Notes: a model not told the origin generated them from the letters alone. DNA of 64,000 bases from Sphingobacteriales bacterium 39-19 (GCA_001898465.1 MKTX01000015.1:186001-250000), one strand, 5' to 3'. Shown: positions 33,245 to 45,232, numbered from the stretch's first letter. Numbers and translations: made by a program.

Positions 33245-36200
33245 TTAAGCAGTCAATACGTTTACTTCCAGGTATGGCCGGTCTTCTAAAAAAGCAGCCA
33301 TCGAGTCATTCATGGTAAACTTATTATTTAAACTGTGTAAATTGATTATTAGGTTATTCTCTTCATCTTTAATCTTAAAGTTGAGTATGGTATTTCCCGG
33401 GTTTTTACTCACATTTTCTGACATAAAAGCTACAAAACTTTCATCTATCAATTGGGCATCCACTTCAATACTTAGTTTTTGCGTCATTGTTTTTTTTATG
33501 GTATCCAGCAAATGCATTTTTGATATACTGAATTCATACAGATCGGTATTGTAGCGCTGCCTGAACTGGCCTTCAATTAACAGGATAATGCCTTTCTCTA
33601 AATAATGCTGATAGCGCACATAATCTTCACCAAAGAGGGCCAGTTCTGTTTTGCCGGTAAAATCTTCTATGTGCAGGATGCCAAAGTTTTTTCCTTTTTT
33701 TGTAAGCCTGTGTTGTACATCTGTTACTAGGCCGGCCAGCCTGAACTGGCGTGATACATATGCTTTGGGCGCTAACCTGATTTCATTAAAATCGCCCAAT
33801 GCAGAAATGTGGTAATTCTTTAATTCAAATTTATAATTGTCTAAAGGATGGCCACTTATGTAAATGCCGGTAATCTCTTTTTCAAAGTCTAATTGTTCTA
33901 CCAATTGCCAGGGTTCGCAAGGAAGCAATTTGGGCGGTTTAATGTCGGGCATTTGTAAATCTCCAAATAAGGTATTGGCCGAGTTTGCACTTTGGGCTTG
34001 TATAACTTGTCCGAATTTTATTATTTTTTCCATGGCAGGCGCATCACCGGGTGCCTGGTAAAAATATTGTGCCCGGTGCATGTCTTTAAAACTATCGAAT
34101 GTGCCGCTATGCACTAAGCTCTCCAGTGTTTTTTTATTTACGGCTCTTAGGTTTACTCTTTTCACCAGGTCAAAAACACTGGAAAAAGGGCCTTGTTTTT
34201 TTCTTTCTTCAATGATGTTTTCAATGGCGGCATCACCTACACCTTTTAAACCACTGAAACCAAAACGTATTTCTCCTTTTTCATTTACAGCAAATCCTTT
34301 GTGCGATTCATTTATATCAGGCCCCAGTACCGTTAATCCCATACGTTTACATTCTTCCATAAAAAATGTGATCTTATCTATACTGCCGGCATGGTTGAGT
34401 ACAGCCGCCATAAATTCACTGGGATAATGGGCTTTTAAATAAGCTGTTTGGTAAGCTACAAAAGCATAGCAGGTAGAGTGCGATTTATTAAATGCATACT
34501 GGGCAAATGCCTCCCAATCTGTCCAGATTTTTTCCAGTTTATCTTTTGAATGCCCTTTAGCAGTAGCGCCATCTAAAAACTGTACTTTCATTTTATCAAG
34601 TACATGTTTTTGTTTTTTACCCATGGCTTTACGTAAAATATCTGCATCTCCTTTGCTAAAACCTGCCAGTTTTTGAGAAAGCAACATTACCTGTTCCTGG
34701 TAAACGGTAATACCATAGGTTTCTTCCAGGTATTCCTGCATGTCTGCTATATCGTAAGCCACCATTTCACGGCCATGTTTACGGGCAATATATAGAGGGA
34801 TGTATCCCATGGGGCCCGGCCGGAATAAAGCATTCATGGCAATAAGGTCATCAAACTTATCGGGCTTTAATTCCCGTAAATATTTTTGCATGCCTGCACT
34901 TTCAAACTGGAATGTGGCATTTGTTTCTCCTTGTTGAAACAGCTTAAAAGTTTTTTCGTCGTCTAAGGGTATAGCATCAATATCTATTACAAGCCCATGG
35001 TTTTGCTTAATAAGCGCTAAGGCTGTTTTTAGGATACTCAAGGTTTTTAATCCCAGGAAATCCATTTTAATTACACCGGCTTCTTCAATTGAATTACCCT
35101 CTATTTGGGTAAGCCATAAATCAGATTCTTTTGAAGTGGCTACGGGTAATAACTCTGTAAGGTCTTTGGGTGCAATAATGATGGCCGATGCATGAATGCC
35201 GGTATTTCGTACGGATCCCTCTAAAATTTCTGCTTCTTTTAATATTTTACTCAGCAGGTCGTCGCCATTATATATCTCTCTTAATTTTTTTACATTTTCA
35301 ATATCATCTGCTGTCAGTTGTTCTTTTTCTTCTAATGATTTGTCCTGGCTTTTTTCCGCATCTTTACTGGTGATGGGTGCATGTAATAATCTTTTTAAAA
35401 CAATGCCCGGTTTTTCAGGAACTAATTTTGATAATGCCCTGCTTTCTGCAATCGGGAGGTCCATTACCCGGGCCACATCTGCAATGCTCGATTTGGCAGC
35501 CATGGTACCATAGGTAATGATTTGGGCAACCTGGTTTTTACCATATTTATCCACTACATAGTTCAATACTTTTTGTCTTCCCTCATCATCAAAGTCGGTA
35601 TCAATATCCGGCATAGATTTACGCTCAGGATTTAAGAATCTCTCAAAAAGTAAATTGTATTTTATGGGATCTATATTGGTTATACCAATACAATACGCAA
35701 CGGCACTACCGGCTGCTGAACCCCGCCCGGGGCCAATAAAAACGCCCATATCCCGCCCGGCTTTTATAAAATCGCTTACAATTAAAAAATAACCTGCGAA
35801 CCCCATTTTTTTAATAATGCCCAGCTCAAATTGTAATCTTTCTTCTGCTTCGGGAGTTAATATCTTATATCTTTCTTTGGCGCCACTCCAGGTAAGGTGT
35901 GCCAGGTAATCGTCCTGGCTTTTATAGTTTGCGGGTACTTCAAAAAAAGGTAATAAAATATCTCTTTTTAAATCGAGTAACGATACTTTGTCAACAATTT
36001 CATTGGTGTTGTCAATCGCCTGGGGCAGGTCAGCAAAAACGGTACTCATTTCGGCCCCGGTTTTTAAATAAAACTGGTCATTAAAAAAGCCAAACCTTTT
36101 CCCTTTTGCCTGTACATCATCATCTGTAAACTCCCGCAGGGCTGGGGTGCTTTGTTTTTCACCCGTATTAATGCAAAGTAAAATATCATGTGCATTAAAA

Positions 36201-36862
36201 TCAGTTTGATCTACATAGTGGCTATCGTTACTGGCAATTACTTTTACTTTGTATTTTTTTGCAAATTTTAGTAAAACTTCATTTACTTTTTCCTGTTCGG
36301 GAATACCGTGCCTTTGTAATTCCACGTAATAATCTTCCTGGAAAATGTTGAGCCACCACTTAAATTCATTTTCACCTTCCTGTTCTCCTTTCTTTAAAAT
36401 AGTTTGGGGAACCAGGGCGCCCAGGCAACAGGTAGTGGCAATAAGCCCTTCGTGATATTTATGTATCAGCTCTTTGTCAATACGTGGGTACTTGCTGTAC
36501 ATTCCTTCTATATAGCCCAGGGAGGTAAGTTTTACTAAGTTTTTATAGCCCTGCTCATTTTTCGCTAATAATATTTGATGATGCCGGGGGTCTCTTTCTT
36601 CTTTACTGAATGTTTTTCGGGTACGGTCGGTGGTAATGTAAAATTCACAGCCCACTATGGGTTTTACTTTAAGGCTGCCATCTTCATTTTTATGCGCATA
36701 AGCCTCCTTTACAAACTCAAATACGCCAAACATATTACCATGGTCACTAATGGCAAGAGCCGGCATATTGCTGGCTATTGCTTTTTTATATAAATTCTTA
36801 ATAGAAGCAGCGCCATCAAGTAACGAAAACTGGGTATGTACGTGTAAGTGAGAAAATTTCAT
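33245..36862 (-). CDS. dnaE: DNA polymerase III alpha subunit
   Basis: The 1205-residue replicative polymerase begins with the PHP domain (HLHVHTQFSLLDGA, ALAISDHGNMFG). The C-family palm carries GPGRGSAAGS and PDIDTDF (418-424), with the catalytic Asp419 and Asp421. Fingers and helix-hairpin-helix regions follow (GPMGYIPLYIARK, ITVYQEQVMLLSQ, FNKSHSTCYAFVAYQTAYLK), then an OB fold near 1015 (FRLAGLVTDVQHRLTKKGK). Length and order match DnaE1. It is transcribed alone; nothing replicative lies next to it. Confidence 0.98.
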   Translation of the reverse strand: MKFSHLHVHTQFSLLDGAASIKNLYKKAIASNMPALAISDHGNMFGVFEFVKEAYAHKNEDGSLKVKPIVGCEFYITTDRTRKTFSKEERDPRHHQILLAKNEQGYKNLVKLTSLGYIEGMYSKYPRIDKELIHKYHEGLIATTCCLGALVPQTILKKGEQEGENEFKWWLNIFQEDYYVELQRHGIPEQEKVNEVLLKFAKKYKVKVIASNDSHYVDQTDFNAHDILLCINTGEKQSTPALREFTDDDVQAKGKRFGFFNDQFYLKTGAEMSTVFADLPQAIDNTNEIVDKVSLLDLKRDILLPFFEVPANYKSQDDYLAHLTWSGAKERYKILTPEAEERLQFELGIIKKMGFAGYFLIVSDFIKAGRDMGVFIGPGRGSAAGSAVAYCIGITNIDPIKYNLLFERFLNPERKSMPDIDTDFDDEGRQKVLNYVVDKYGKNQVAQIITYGTMAAKSSIADVARVMDLPIAESRALSKLVPEKPGIVLKRLLHAPITSKDAEKSQDKSLEEKEQLTADDIENVKKLREIYNGDDLLSKILKEAEILEGSVRNTGIHASAIIIAPKDLTELLPVATSKESDLWLTQIEGNSIEEAGVIKMDFLGLKTLSILKTALALIKQNHGLVIDIDAIPLDDEKTFKLFQQGETNATFQFESAGMQKYLRELKPDKFDDLIAMNALFRPGPMGYIPLYIARKHGREMVAYDIADMQEYLEETYGITVYQEQVMLLSQKLAGFSKGDADILRKAMGKKQKHVLDKMKVQFLDGATAKGHSKDKLEKIWTDWEAFAQYAFNKSHSTCYAFVAYQTAYLKAHYPSEFMAAVLNHAGSIDKITFFMEECKRMGLTVLGPDINESHKGFAVNEKGEIRFGFSGLKGVGDAAIENIIEERKKQGPFSSVFDLVKRVNLRAVNKKTLESLVHSGTFDSFKDMHRAQYFYQAPGDAPAMEKIIKFGQVIQAQSANSANTLFGDLQMPDIKPPKLLPCEPWQLVEQLDFEKEITGIYISGHPLDNYKFELKNYHISALGDFNEIRLAPKAYVSRQFRLAGLVTDVQHRLTKKGKNFGILHIEDFTGKTELALFGEDYVRYQHYLEKGIILLIEGQFRQRYNTDLYEFSISKMHLLDTIKKTMTQKLSIEVDAQLIDESFVAFMSENVSKNPGNTILNFKIKDEENNLIINLHSLNNKFTMNDSMAAFLEDRPYLEVNVLTA

Positions 36863-36973
36863 GTGTAACTTAAGGATTTACAAAACTGAAATACAAATAT
36901 CGTAAACAATAAAAAGAGAACCCTTTGCGTTTTTCCACATAGCGGGTTAAAAAAAACGAGCATGAAATAAAGC

Positions 36974-37004
36974 TTGTTCGTTTGGGGTGCATACCTTAAC
37001 TTTG
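36974..37004 (+). promoter_or_regulatory. Promoter of the NlpC/P60 gene
   Basis: TTG (36974-36976), a 20-base spacer and TAACTTTG (36997-37004) match both promoter elements. The start would be near 37010, leaving an unusually long leader of about 140 bases before the ATG at 37153. No structure is recognised in that leader. Confidence 0.65.
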
Positions 37005-37152
37005 CCCGGATTTTATGAGAAAAATTTATATTATCGTTTTGTAGGACAAGATTAGCAGGCAGGAATTAATGAACAGGTTATTTTAAGAAAAAGCGAAGAG
37101 ATTAAGAATACAAGATTAAGTCGTACATACACTAAAAACCAATGTTTTAGGT

Positions 37153-37896
37153 ATGAAAAACTTATTTTTTGTTTCTGTTGCTTTCAGCATTTTTTCAGGA
37201 ACATCATTGAGTGCAAATGCACAAAGAGTTTTCAATTTTAGCAATAGCAGTACATCTGTAACCAGTAACTTCTCCGATGCGGAACTGGCTCCGGTAAGCA
37301 ATGCAGTACCCGTAAAGCTCAAAGCTTCGGAAGCTGAAATTGGCCAGGCATTGCAAATCGCTGCTAAAGAAGCTAAAATGGCAGCAGGTAACAAAATGCT
37401 ATTGGTTACCGAAAACTGTAAAGCAATCCATTTTAAATTTGCCCAAATTTTAAACCGTGAGGTAGAAACCCTTACAAACACCCGCTTATTTCAATTTATA
37501 AATGAATGGTGGGGTACCCGTTACCGCTATGGGGGTACTACCAAAAAAGGTATAGATTGCAGCGCATTTACCGGGTTATTAATGAGTACGGTGTATGCCC
37601 TTCCATTGCCCCGTACTGCAAGGGAACAATATGCAGTATGCGAAAAATTAAATGAAGAAGATTTGATGGAGGGCGATTTGGTGTTCTTTAATACCCGGGG
37701 CGGTATTAGCCATGTAGGCATGTACCTGGGCGACGGCTATTTTGTTCATTCAGGATCCAGTACCGGGGTTACCATTAGCAACCTGCATGAAGCTTATTGG
37801 GCGAAACATTTTATAAAAGGAGGCAGGGTGAACGAAAATGAGCTGCCCGCAACTGCAGGAGAAGAAACAGCCAGCAATGCAATTTGTACTAACTGA
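37153..37896 (+). CDS. Exported NlpC/P60 (C40) peptidase
   Basis: After a signal peptide (1-24, SANAQ) and a linker, the C-terminal half is an NlpC/P60 domain. WWGTRYRYGG leads into GIDCSAFTG with the catalytic Cys136. RTAREQ, LVFFN and ISHVGMYLG (His187) follow, and the third residue His199 is in YFVHSG. The family cleaves D-gamma-glutamyl-diamino acid bonds in peptidoglycan. The N-terminal 110 residues carry no recognised domain. A terminator follows 18 bases after the stop. Confidence 0.92.
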   Translation: MKNLFFVSVAFSIFSGTSLSANAQRVFNFSNSSTSVTSNFSDAELAPVSNAVPVKLKASEAEIGQALQIAAKEAKMAAGNKMLLVTENCKAIHFKFAQILNREVETLTNTRLFQFINEWWGTRYRYGGTTKKGIDCSAFTGLLMSTVYALPLPRTAREQYAVCEKLNEEDLMEGDLVFFNTRGGISHVGMYLGDGYFVHSGSSTGVTISNLHEAYWAKHFIKGGRVNENELPATAGEETASNAICTN

Positions 37897-37914
37897 TTTA
37901 TATTAAGTTATATT

Positions 37915-37944
37915 AAAAAAGGGATGAGTGATCATCCCTTTTTT
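37915..37944 (+). terminator. Terminator after the NlpC/P60 gene
   Basis: GGGATGA (37921-37927) pairs with TCATCCC (37932-37938). A residues before and T residues after extend the stem and tail. Confidence 0.9.
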
Positions 37945-38067
37945 GTTGCCGGCAGGGCTGTTAAAAAATAGAAAATAAAATAGCATTTTAATAAAATTAT
38001 TCAGCTCGCCGGCTGATGGCATAGATATTGTAATTACTTGCCCAAAATGAAAAATAAAATCTCCATT

Positions 38068-38721
38068 ATGAAAAAAATAGTTTTAATGCTGGCCACCCTG
38101 TTTATCATGGCTGGCGTACAAGCTCAATCAAAACAAAAGGTTTCAAAAGCTAAGAGTGAAAAAATGGCTAAAGCAAATTTGGCTAAAGCAGAAAAGGAAA
38201 GATTGGCGGCGGAAGAAACCGAAAAAAATAAAATGGCTGCCGAACAAATGGAAACAGAACGATTGGCAGCCTTGCAGGCTGAGAAAGACAGCCTGGATTC
38301 TGAAAGATTAAAAGAAGAAGCCAGGGACCGGGAACTCTTTATAAAAGATAGTATCGTAAAACTGAATAATGAAAATGAAAGACTGGCTCAGGAAAAAATG
38401 GCTATTATTAAAAAGGGGCGTTCTGAAATTTATACGAATGCAGGATTAGACGAATATCAAACCAAAAGGGTGATGGATATCAATGCAAGTTATTTTGCTA
38501 TGGCCAATGCCATTAAGCAAGATGCCTCTTTAGACGCAAAGGCAATGGATAAGAAACTTAAAGCATTGAACAAAGAAAGGATAAAAAAGATAAAAGACCT
38601 GGTAGGCCGTAAAAAAACAGATGCTCTTGAGAAATCCAGAAAAGAGTTACGGGCAGATAATGCCGAAGATCCTGACGTGCAATGGCTTTACGAACTTGAT
38701 GATACAAAAGGTAAAAAATAA
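38068..38721 (+). CDS. Exported Lys/Glu/Ala-rich coiled-coil protein
   Basis: The 217-residue protein has a signal peptide (1-20, GVQAQ), then about 95 residues almost entirely Lys, Glu, Ala and Met (KAEKERLAAEETEKNKMAAE) that predict a long helix or coiled coil. A more ordinary helical domain follows, with YTNAGLDEYQTKRVMDINAS and KKLKALNKERIKKIKDL. I recognise no family. ATG codons at 38047 and 38068 are both in frame; 38068 places the signal peptide at the very N-terminus. It sits between terminators, so it is transcribed alone. Confidence 0.75.
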   Translation: MKKIVLMLATLFIMAGVQAQSKQKVSKAKSEKMAKANLAKAEKERLAAEETEKNKMAAEQMETERLAALQAEKDSLDSERLKEEARDRELFIKDSIVKLNNENERLAQEKMAIIKKGRSEIYTNAGLDEYQTKRVMDINASYFAMANAIKQDASLDAKAMDKKLKALNKERIKKIKDLVGRKKTDALEKSRKELRADNAEDPDVQWLYELDDTKGKK

Positions 38722-38749
38722 TAGGTAAACCACAACCCATATCCATAAA

Positions 38750-38776
38750 AAAATCCGGGCTTACCGGATTTTTTTA
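38750..38776 (+). terminator. Terminator after the coiled-coil protein gene
   Basis: AATCCGG (38752-38758) pairs with CCGGATT (38764-38770) over a 5-base loop, with A residues before and seven T residues after. Confidence 0.9.
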
Positions 38777-38847
38777 TGCCATCACCCAAACGGGAGTCGT
38801 TAATTTTGAAAAATAGTTCACCAGGATAATATGCAGGGAAGTTATTT

Positions 38848-40305
38848 TTACTGCTTATCCGGAATTTGTTTCAATATTTCAAGCAGGAATTTCCAGAATT
38901 TTTGCACAGAACTAATTTGAACCCTTTCATCGGGAGAATGAGCGCCATAAATATTAGGGCCTAGCGAGATCATTTGCATAACCGGATAATGCCCACCGAT
39001 AATGCCGCATTCCAGCCCGGCATGAATAGCGTCAACCCGGGCGGGGCTTAAAAACATTTTTTGATAAAGATCACTCATCATTTTAATTACCGGGTCATCC
39101 GGTTTGGGTTCCCAGCCGGGATATTCACCCGTAAAACTTACCTTGCCCTGGCAGGCGATAAAACTGTTTTGAATGGCTGTAGCCAGGTCCTTTTTTTCTG
39201 TATCTACTGAACTTCGGGTAAGGCATTGAACCGAAAATTTTTCGTCTGCAGCTTCTATTTTTGCAATGTTATTCGATGTTTGTACCAGGCCATCAATACC
39301 CGGGGTCATTCTATATATGCCATTGGGGCAGGCATACACAGCGGCTAAAAAGTTTTGTTGAAACCCGGTTTCAAAAATGGCTGCAGGCATTTCGGTTTCT
39401 TGTACCGCCAATACCAGGAGAGGGTCTGTAACCCGGTACTCGGCTTTTAAAATCCCGTTCCATTTTTCAATTTCCTCTTTTACTAATTGGGGATCTGTTG
39501 CTGTAATTACTGATTTTGATTCACGAGGTATGGCATTTCGTAAACTCCCTCCCAGGATAGCATGTATTTCAATTTTTCCTTCTTTTTGCAATTCAAATAA
39601 TACCCGGTTCATTAATTTATTGGCATTGGCCCTGCCCAACTGGATATCTACTCCGGAGTGGCCACCGGTAAGCCCTGTGAGACTTAGTAGAAGTCCCACA
39701 CTACCCGGTACAGGAGGTTGAGTGGGATAATTTCCATCGATAGTTACATCCATGCCCCCGGCACAGCCAATAGTAAGTTCATCATCATCTTCGGTATCTA
39801 AATTCAGTAAAATTTTCCCATTCAGTAACCCAGCTTTCAGTTCTTTTGCACCCGTCATGCCTGTTTCTTCATCTACCGTAAACAAAGCTTCAATAGGCGG
39901 ATGCGGAATATCACCCGAAGCCAGGATACTCATGATGGTAGCCACCCCTATGCCATTATCGGCTCCCAGTGTAGTCCCTTTTGCTTTTACCCAATCGCCA
40001 TCTACATACATCTGAATACCCTGGGTACTAAAATCAAAATCAATATTTGCATTTTTTTGGTGTACCATATCCAAATGGCTTTGTAATACTACCGTTTGTT
40101 TATTTTCCATACCTGCCGAGGCTGGTTTTTTAATAATTACATTTCCTGTAGCATCTACCATGGTATCTAACCCCAGTGAGTGGCCAAATTGCTTCATAAA
40201 TGCAGTGATTTTTTCTTCTTTTTTTGAGGCCCTGGGTATGGCATTTATATCCGCAAAGTAATTCCAAATTGCCCGGGGATCCAGATTCCTGGTTTCTGTA
40301 TTCAT
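38848..40305 (-). CDS. pepD: Aminoacyl-histidine dipeptidase (Xaa-His dipeptidase, M20C)
   Basis: The 485-residue cytosolic dipeptidase has NAIPRASKKEEKITAFM, the first metal motif VLQSHLDMVHQK, GTTLGADNGIGVA, the catalytic Glu pair FTVDEETGMTGA, and LDTEDDDELTIGCAGG. GLTGGHSGVDI lies in the lid domain, and HAGLECGI and SLGPNIYGAHSPDERV near the end complete the site. It cleaves carnosine-like and other dipeptides. The frame continues to a TTG at 40323; the ATG at 40305 with AAGAAAG upstream is preferred. Confidence 0.95.
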   Translation of the reverse strand: MNTETRNLDPRAIWNYFADINAIPRASKKEEKITAFMKQFGHSLGLDTMVDATGNVIIKKPASAGMENKQTVVLQSHLDMVHQKNANIDFDFSTQGIQMYVDGDWVKAKGTTLGADNGIGVATIMSILASGDIPHPPIEALFTVDEETGMTGAKELKAGLLNGKILLNLDTEDDDELTIGCAGGMDVTIDGNYPTQPPVPGSVGLLLSLTGLTGGHSGVDIQLGRANANKLMNRVLFELQKEGKIEIHAILGGSLRNAIPRESKSVITATDPQLVKEEIEKWNGILKAEYRVTDPLLVLAVQETEMPAAIFETGFQQNFLAAVYACPNGIYRMTPGIDGLVQTSNNIAKIEAADEKFSVQCLTRSSVDTEKKDLATAIQNSFIACQGKVSFTGEYPGWEPKPDDPVIKMMSDLYQKMFLSPARVDAIHAGLECGIIGGHYPVMQMISLGPNIYGAHSPDERVQISSVQKFWKFLLEILKQIPDKQ

Positions 40306-40421
40306 GCTTTCTTTTTTTACCAATGAAGGTAGTGAATATGGCTTAATTGCAAGGTGCCGGGTGGCTTCCTGTTATTCTGAAATGAATGCGAATTCGGCTT
40401 CGGTATGAGGATATAAATTCG

Positions 40422-40429
40422 TACCTTTG
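40422..40429 (+). promoter_or_regulatory. Promoter -7 element of the ABC-F gene (TACCTTTG)
   Basis: TACCTTTGCGCCC is nearly the same sequence as the rplK promoter (TACCTTTGCCGCCCC). It lies 21 bases before the ATG at 40451. No clear TTG at -33. Confidence 0.6.
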
Positions 40430-40447
40430 CGCCCATTTCATTTTTAA

Positions 40448-42079
<1,632 letters not shown>

Positions 42080-42159
42080 CATTTATTAACTAATTAATAG
42101 TGTTGAATTTTGCATTATGGCATGATTTTTAATACATTAATAAAGAAAAAGAAAAGTAT

Positions 42160-42630
42160 ATGAAACTTAAAGCGCTTATTGCAGTTATTAGCTTTACATT
42201 ACTAGTAAGTTTTAGCTATGCACAAAGCAACATTCAATCGCAAGAATATAAAACAGCGTTAGGTGTAAAATTTTATCCCGGAGCGGTAAGTTTAAAGCAT
42301 TTTGTAAAACCCACAGCGGCGGTAGAAGGCTTGGGATATTTTTGGAACCATGGAATGCGAATTACCGGTTTGTATGAATTTCATCATAATATAAATGATG
42401 TTAATGGATTAAAATGGTATGTAGGGCCGGGCGCTCACGTAGGTTTTTATAATAATAAATATTACGATGGAGGCACTTTTATAGGAATAGATGGGGTAAT
42501 TGGTTTAGATTATAAATTCAAAGGAGCTCCTATCAATCTTTCATTAGACTGGCAACCTTCATTCGAGTTTGGAGACGGTGCAGGCTTTAGCGGAAACTGG
42601 GGCGGGCTTGCTATAAGATATGTATTTTAG
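42160..42630 (+). CDS. Small exported outer-membrane beta-barrel-like protein
   Basis: The 156-residue protein has a signal peptide (1-21, FSYAQ). About eight amphipathic strands rich in Gly and aromatic residues follow (YKTALGVKFYPGAVSL, GLKWYVGPGAHVGFYNN, FIGIDGVIGLDYKF, LSLDWQPSFEFG). The C-terminus ends AIRYVF, the terminal aromatic expected for outer membrane barrels. No enzymatic motif is seen. It is probably a small OmpA-barrel or opacity-like protein of unknown role, transcribed alone and ended by a strong terminator. Confidence 0.75.
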   Translation: MKLKALIAVISFTLLVSFSYAQSNIQSQEYKTALGVKFYPGAVSLKHFVKPTAAVEGLGYFWNHGMRITGLYEFHHNINDVNGLKWYVGPGAHVGFYNNKYYDGGTFIGIDGVIGLDYKFKGAPINLSLDWQPSFEFGDGAGFSGNWGGLAIRYVF

Positions 42631-42650
42631 ATTTTAAGGATTGTAATTAT

Positions 42651-42677
42651 AAAACCGGTGCAAATCACCGGTTTTTT
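42651..42677 (+). terminator. Terminator after the small barrel gene
   Basis: AAAACCGGTG (42651-42660) pairs perfectly with CACCGGTTTT (42666-42675) over a 5-base loop, followed by more T. Confidence 0.95.
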
Positions 42678-42716
42678 CTTTTTTGTCATTTTTACTATTA
42701 GCTTTGCAGGCTTCAC

Positions 42717-43223
42717 ATGAAAAAATGGATAAACCGGCTTCTTGAAGCACTATACCCGCCTTTTAAAAGAATGATGCCCCTGCAAACTTTTAAGTATGCG
42801 GCTTGTGGCGGTGGAAATAGTGTGCTGGGTTTGCTCAATTACTGGCTGGGGTATAATTATATATTCGATAAAAGCATTTTTGATTTTGGTTTTATGGCTT
42901 TTAAGCCACACATGGCAGCCCTTTTTTATTCATCATCCATTACTTTTTTCATTGGCTTTATATTAAATAAATATATTGTATTTACTGGTTCTTATTTAAG
43001 GGGCCGAATCCAGTTATTCCGTTATTTTTTATCGTTTGCCATTAACCTGGTAATTAATTACCTGATGCTTAAAGTACTGGTTGAGTATTTTCATGGAAAT
43101 CCCATCATAAGCCAGGTAGCCACCATTCTTTTTGTGATATGCATTAGCTATCTTACCCAAAAGCATTTTACTTTTCGTATCCATAAAAAGCCGGGAGAAA
43201 CCGATTTTACAGAACTCCATTAA
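42717..43223 (+). CDS. GtrA family membrane protein
   Basis: The 168-residue protein has four predicted helices and the GtrA landmarks: QTFKYAACGGGNSVLGLLNY in helix 1, ITFFIGFILNKYIVFTG, and a C-terminal YLTQKHFTF. Family members are thought to flip or help transfer polyprenyl-linked sugars in cell-surface polysaccharide synthesis. No glycosyltransferase gene is adjacent, so the pathway is unknown. Confidence 0.88.
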   Translation: MKKWINRLLEALYPPFKRMMPLQTFKYAACGGGNSVLGLLNYWLGYNYIFDKSIFDFGFMAFKPHMAALFYSSSITFFIGFILNKYIVFTGSYLRGRIQLFRYFLSFAINLVINYLMLKVLVEYFHGNPIISQVATILFVICISYLTQKHFTFRIHKKPGETDFTELH

Positions 43224-43282
43224 TTTTTTTAAGAACTTACTGCCATTTTTGCACCTTTTTTTTGGTTGGCATAGTGATTGTC

Positions 43283-43302
43283 AATTGATAAGCGTATCAA
43301 TT
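43283..43302. promoter_or_regulatory. Perfect inverted repeat upstream of dnaK
   Basis: AATTGATA-AGCG-TATCAATT has 8-base perfect arms with a 4-base centre and lies 22 bases before the dnaK ATG. It could be an operator or a hairpin in the dnaK leader. It does not match CIRCE, the HrcA operator. Confidence 0.5.
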
Positions 43303-43324
43303 TACATTTTAAAAAATATATATA

Positions 43325-45232
43325 ATGGGAAAAATAATTGGAATAGATTTAGGTACTACCAATAGTTGCGTTGCTGTAATGGAAGGTAACGAACCAGTAG
43401 TTATTGCTAACGATGAAGGGCGGCGTACCACTCCTTCGGTAGTAGCATTCTTAAAAAATGGGGAACGTAAGGTAGGCGACCCCGCTAAGAGGCAGGCTAT
43501 TACCAACCCACAAAATACCATCACCAGTGTGAAGCGTTTTATGGGACGCCGTTTTGATGAAGTAACGGAAGAAAGCAGCCACTGGAGCTATAAAATTGTA
43601 AAAGGTGACAATAATACCGTACGTATTGATATTGATGGCCGCCCTTATACCCCACAGGAAATTAGCGCCATGATTTTGCAAAAAATGAAAAAAACAGCTG
43701 AAGATTACCTGGGCCAGGAAATTAATGAAGCCGTAATTACCGTACCTGCTTATTTTAATGATGCACAGCGCCAGGCGACTAAAGAAGCGGGTGAAATTGC
43801 CGGGCTTACAGTTCGCAGAATTGTAAATGAACCTACGGCTGCAGCACTGGCTTATGGATTGGATAAAGGAAAACACGATCAAAAAATCGCTGTGTTTGAC
43901 TTGGGGGGTGGTACATTTGATATCTCTGTACTGGAATTGGGAGATGGTGTTTTTGAAGTAAAATCTACCAATGGCGATACCCACCTGGGTGGTGATGATT
44001 TTGATAAAGTGATCATGGATTGGTTGGCAGAAGATTTTAAATCAGAAGAAAATATTGACTTACGTAAAGACCCCATGGCTTTACAGCGTTTAAAAGAAGC
44101 CTCAGAAAAAGCCAAAGTAGAATTATCCTCATCTACCGAAACTGAAATTAACCTTCCTTATATTACTGCAGTGGATGGGGTGCCAAAACACCTGGTAAAA
44201 AAATTAACCCGTGCCAAGTTTGAATCACTGGCCGATAAATTATTTGACCGCTGCCTGAAACCCTGCGAAACCGCATTGAAAGATGCAGGCATGAGCGCTT
44301 CAGACATTAATGAAGTGATCCTGGTAGGAGGTAGCACCCGTATTCCTAAGGTACAGGAAATTGTAGAAAAGTTTTTTGGCCGCAAACCTCATAAAGGTGT
44401 AAACCCCGATGAAGTGGTAGCCATTGGCGCTGCTATACAAGGTGCGGTATTAACTGGTGAAGTAAAAGATGTATTATTACTGGATGTTACGCCACTTAGC
44501 CTGGGTATTGAAACAATGGGTGGTGTAATGACAAGGTTAATTGATAGCAATACAACCATCCCTACAAAAAAATCTGAAACTTTTTCTACTGCCAGCGATA
44601 ACCAGCCGGGTGTACAAATACACGTTTTACAAGGAGAAAGGCCCATGTCAAATCAAAACAAAAGCCTGGGTACCTTTAATTTAGACGGTATTCCACCGGC
44701 TCCCCGGGGTGTTCCTCAAATTGAAGTAACATTTGATATTGATGCCAACGGTATTTTACATGTAAGCGCAAAAGATAAAGGAACCGGTAAAGAACAAAAA
44801 ATAAGAATTGAAGCGGGTAGTGGTTTAAGCAAAGAAGAAATAGAAAAAATGAAAGCCGATGCCAAGGCCAATGAAGCTTCGGATAAAGCCGAAAAAGAAA
44901 AAATAGAAAAAATAAACCAGGCCGATAGCTTGATTTTCCAAACCGAAAAGCAATTGAAAGAATACGGCGATAAAATACCCGGCGATAAAAAATCAAATAT
45001 TGAAGCCGGCCTGAATAAATTAAAAGAAGCCCATAAATCGCAGGATCTGCCAACTATTGATGCAGCTGTTACCGAATTGAATGCGGCATGGACGGCTGCC
45101 AGTGAAGATATGTACAAGGCTACACAAGATGGCGGTGCCCAACCTCAGCAAGATGCCGGCGCTCAGGGAGATGCCAATGCAGGTGCGGGTGCAGATAATG
45201 TAACCGATGCTGAATTTGAAGAGGTAAAATAA
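43325..45232 (+). CDS. dnaK: Chaperone DnaK (Hsp70)
   Basis: The 635-residue Hsp70 has [17 protein letters not shown] at the start, the ATPase loops [27 protein letters not shown] and [12 protein letters not shown]. The interdomain linker [19 protein letters not shown] leads to the substrate-binding domain and helical lid, and the end is disordered and Gln/Gly/Ala-rich (GAQPQQDAG, then DAEFEEVK). It folds proteins with DnaJ and GrpE, neither of which is adjacent. A strong terminator follows. Confidence 0.98.
   Translation: MGKIIGIDLGTTNSCVAVMEGNEPVVIANDEGRRTTPSVVAFLKNGERKVGDPAKRQAITNPQNTITSVKRFMGRRFDEVTEESSHWSYKIVKGDNNTVRIDIDGRPYTPQEISAMILQKMKKTAEDYLGQEINEAVITVPAYFNDAQRQATKEAGEIAGLTVRRIVNEPTAAALAYGLDKGKHDQKIAVFDLGGGTFDISVLELGDGVFEVKSTNGDTHLGGDDFDKVIMDWLAEDFKSEENIDLRKDPMALQRLKEASEKAKVELSSSTETEINLPYITAVDGVPKHLVKKLTRAKFESLADKLFDRCLKPCETALKDAGMSASDINEVILVGGSTRIPKVQEIVEKFFGRKPHKGVNPDEVVAIGAAIQGAVLTGEVKDVLLLDVTPLSLGIETMGGVMTRLIDSNTTIPTKKSETFSTASDNQPGVQIHVLQGERPMSNQNKSLGTFNLDGIPPAPRGVPQIEVTFDIDANGILHVSAKDKGTGKEQKIRIEAGSGLSKEEIEKMKADAKANEASDKAEKEKIEKINQADSLIFQTEKQLKEYGDKIPGDKKSNIEAGLNKLKEAHKSQDLPTIDAAVTELNAAWTAASEDMYKATQDGGAQPQQDAGAQGDANAGAGADNVTDAEFEEVK

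Noticed and set aside
43223..43325. CIRCE/HrcA operator before dnaK
   Set aside because: No TTAGCACTC-N9-GAGTGCTAA pattern is present; the repeat seen there is a different sequence.
43451..43984. 177-codon antisense frame inside dnaK
   Set aside because: dnaK is fully conserved on the other strand; the antisense frame is a codon-bias shadow with no domain.
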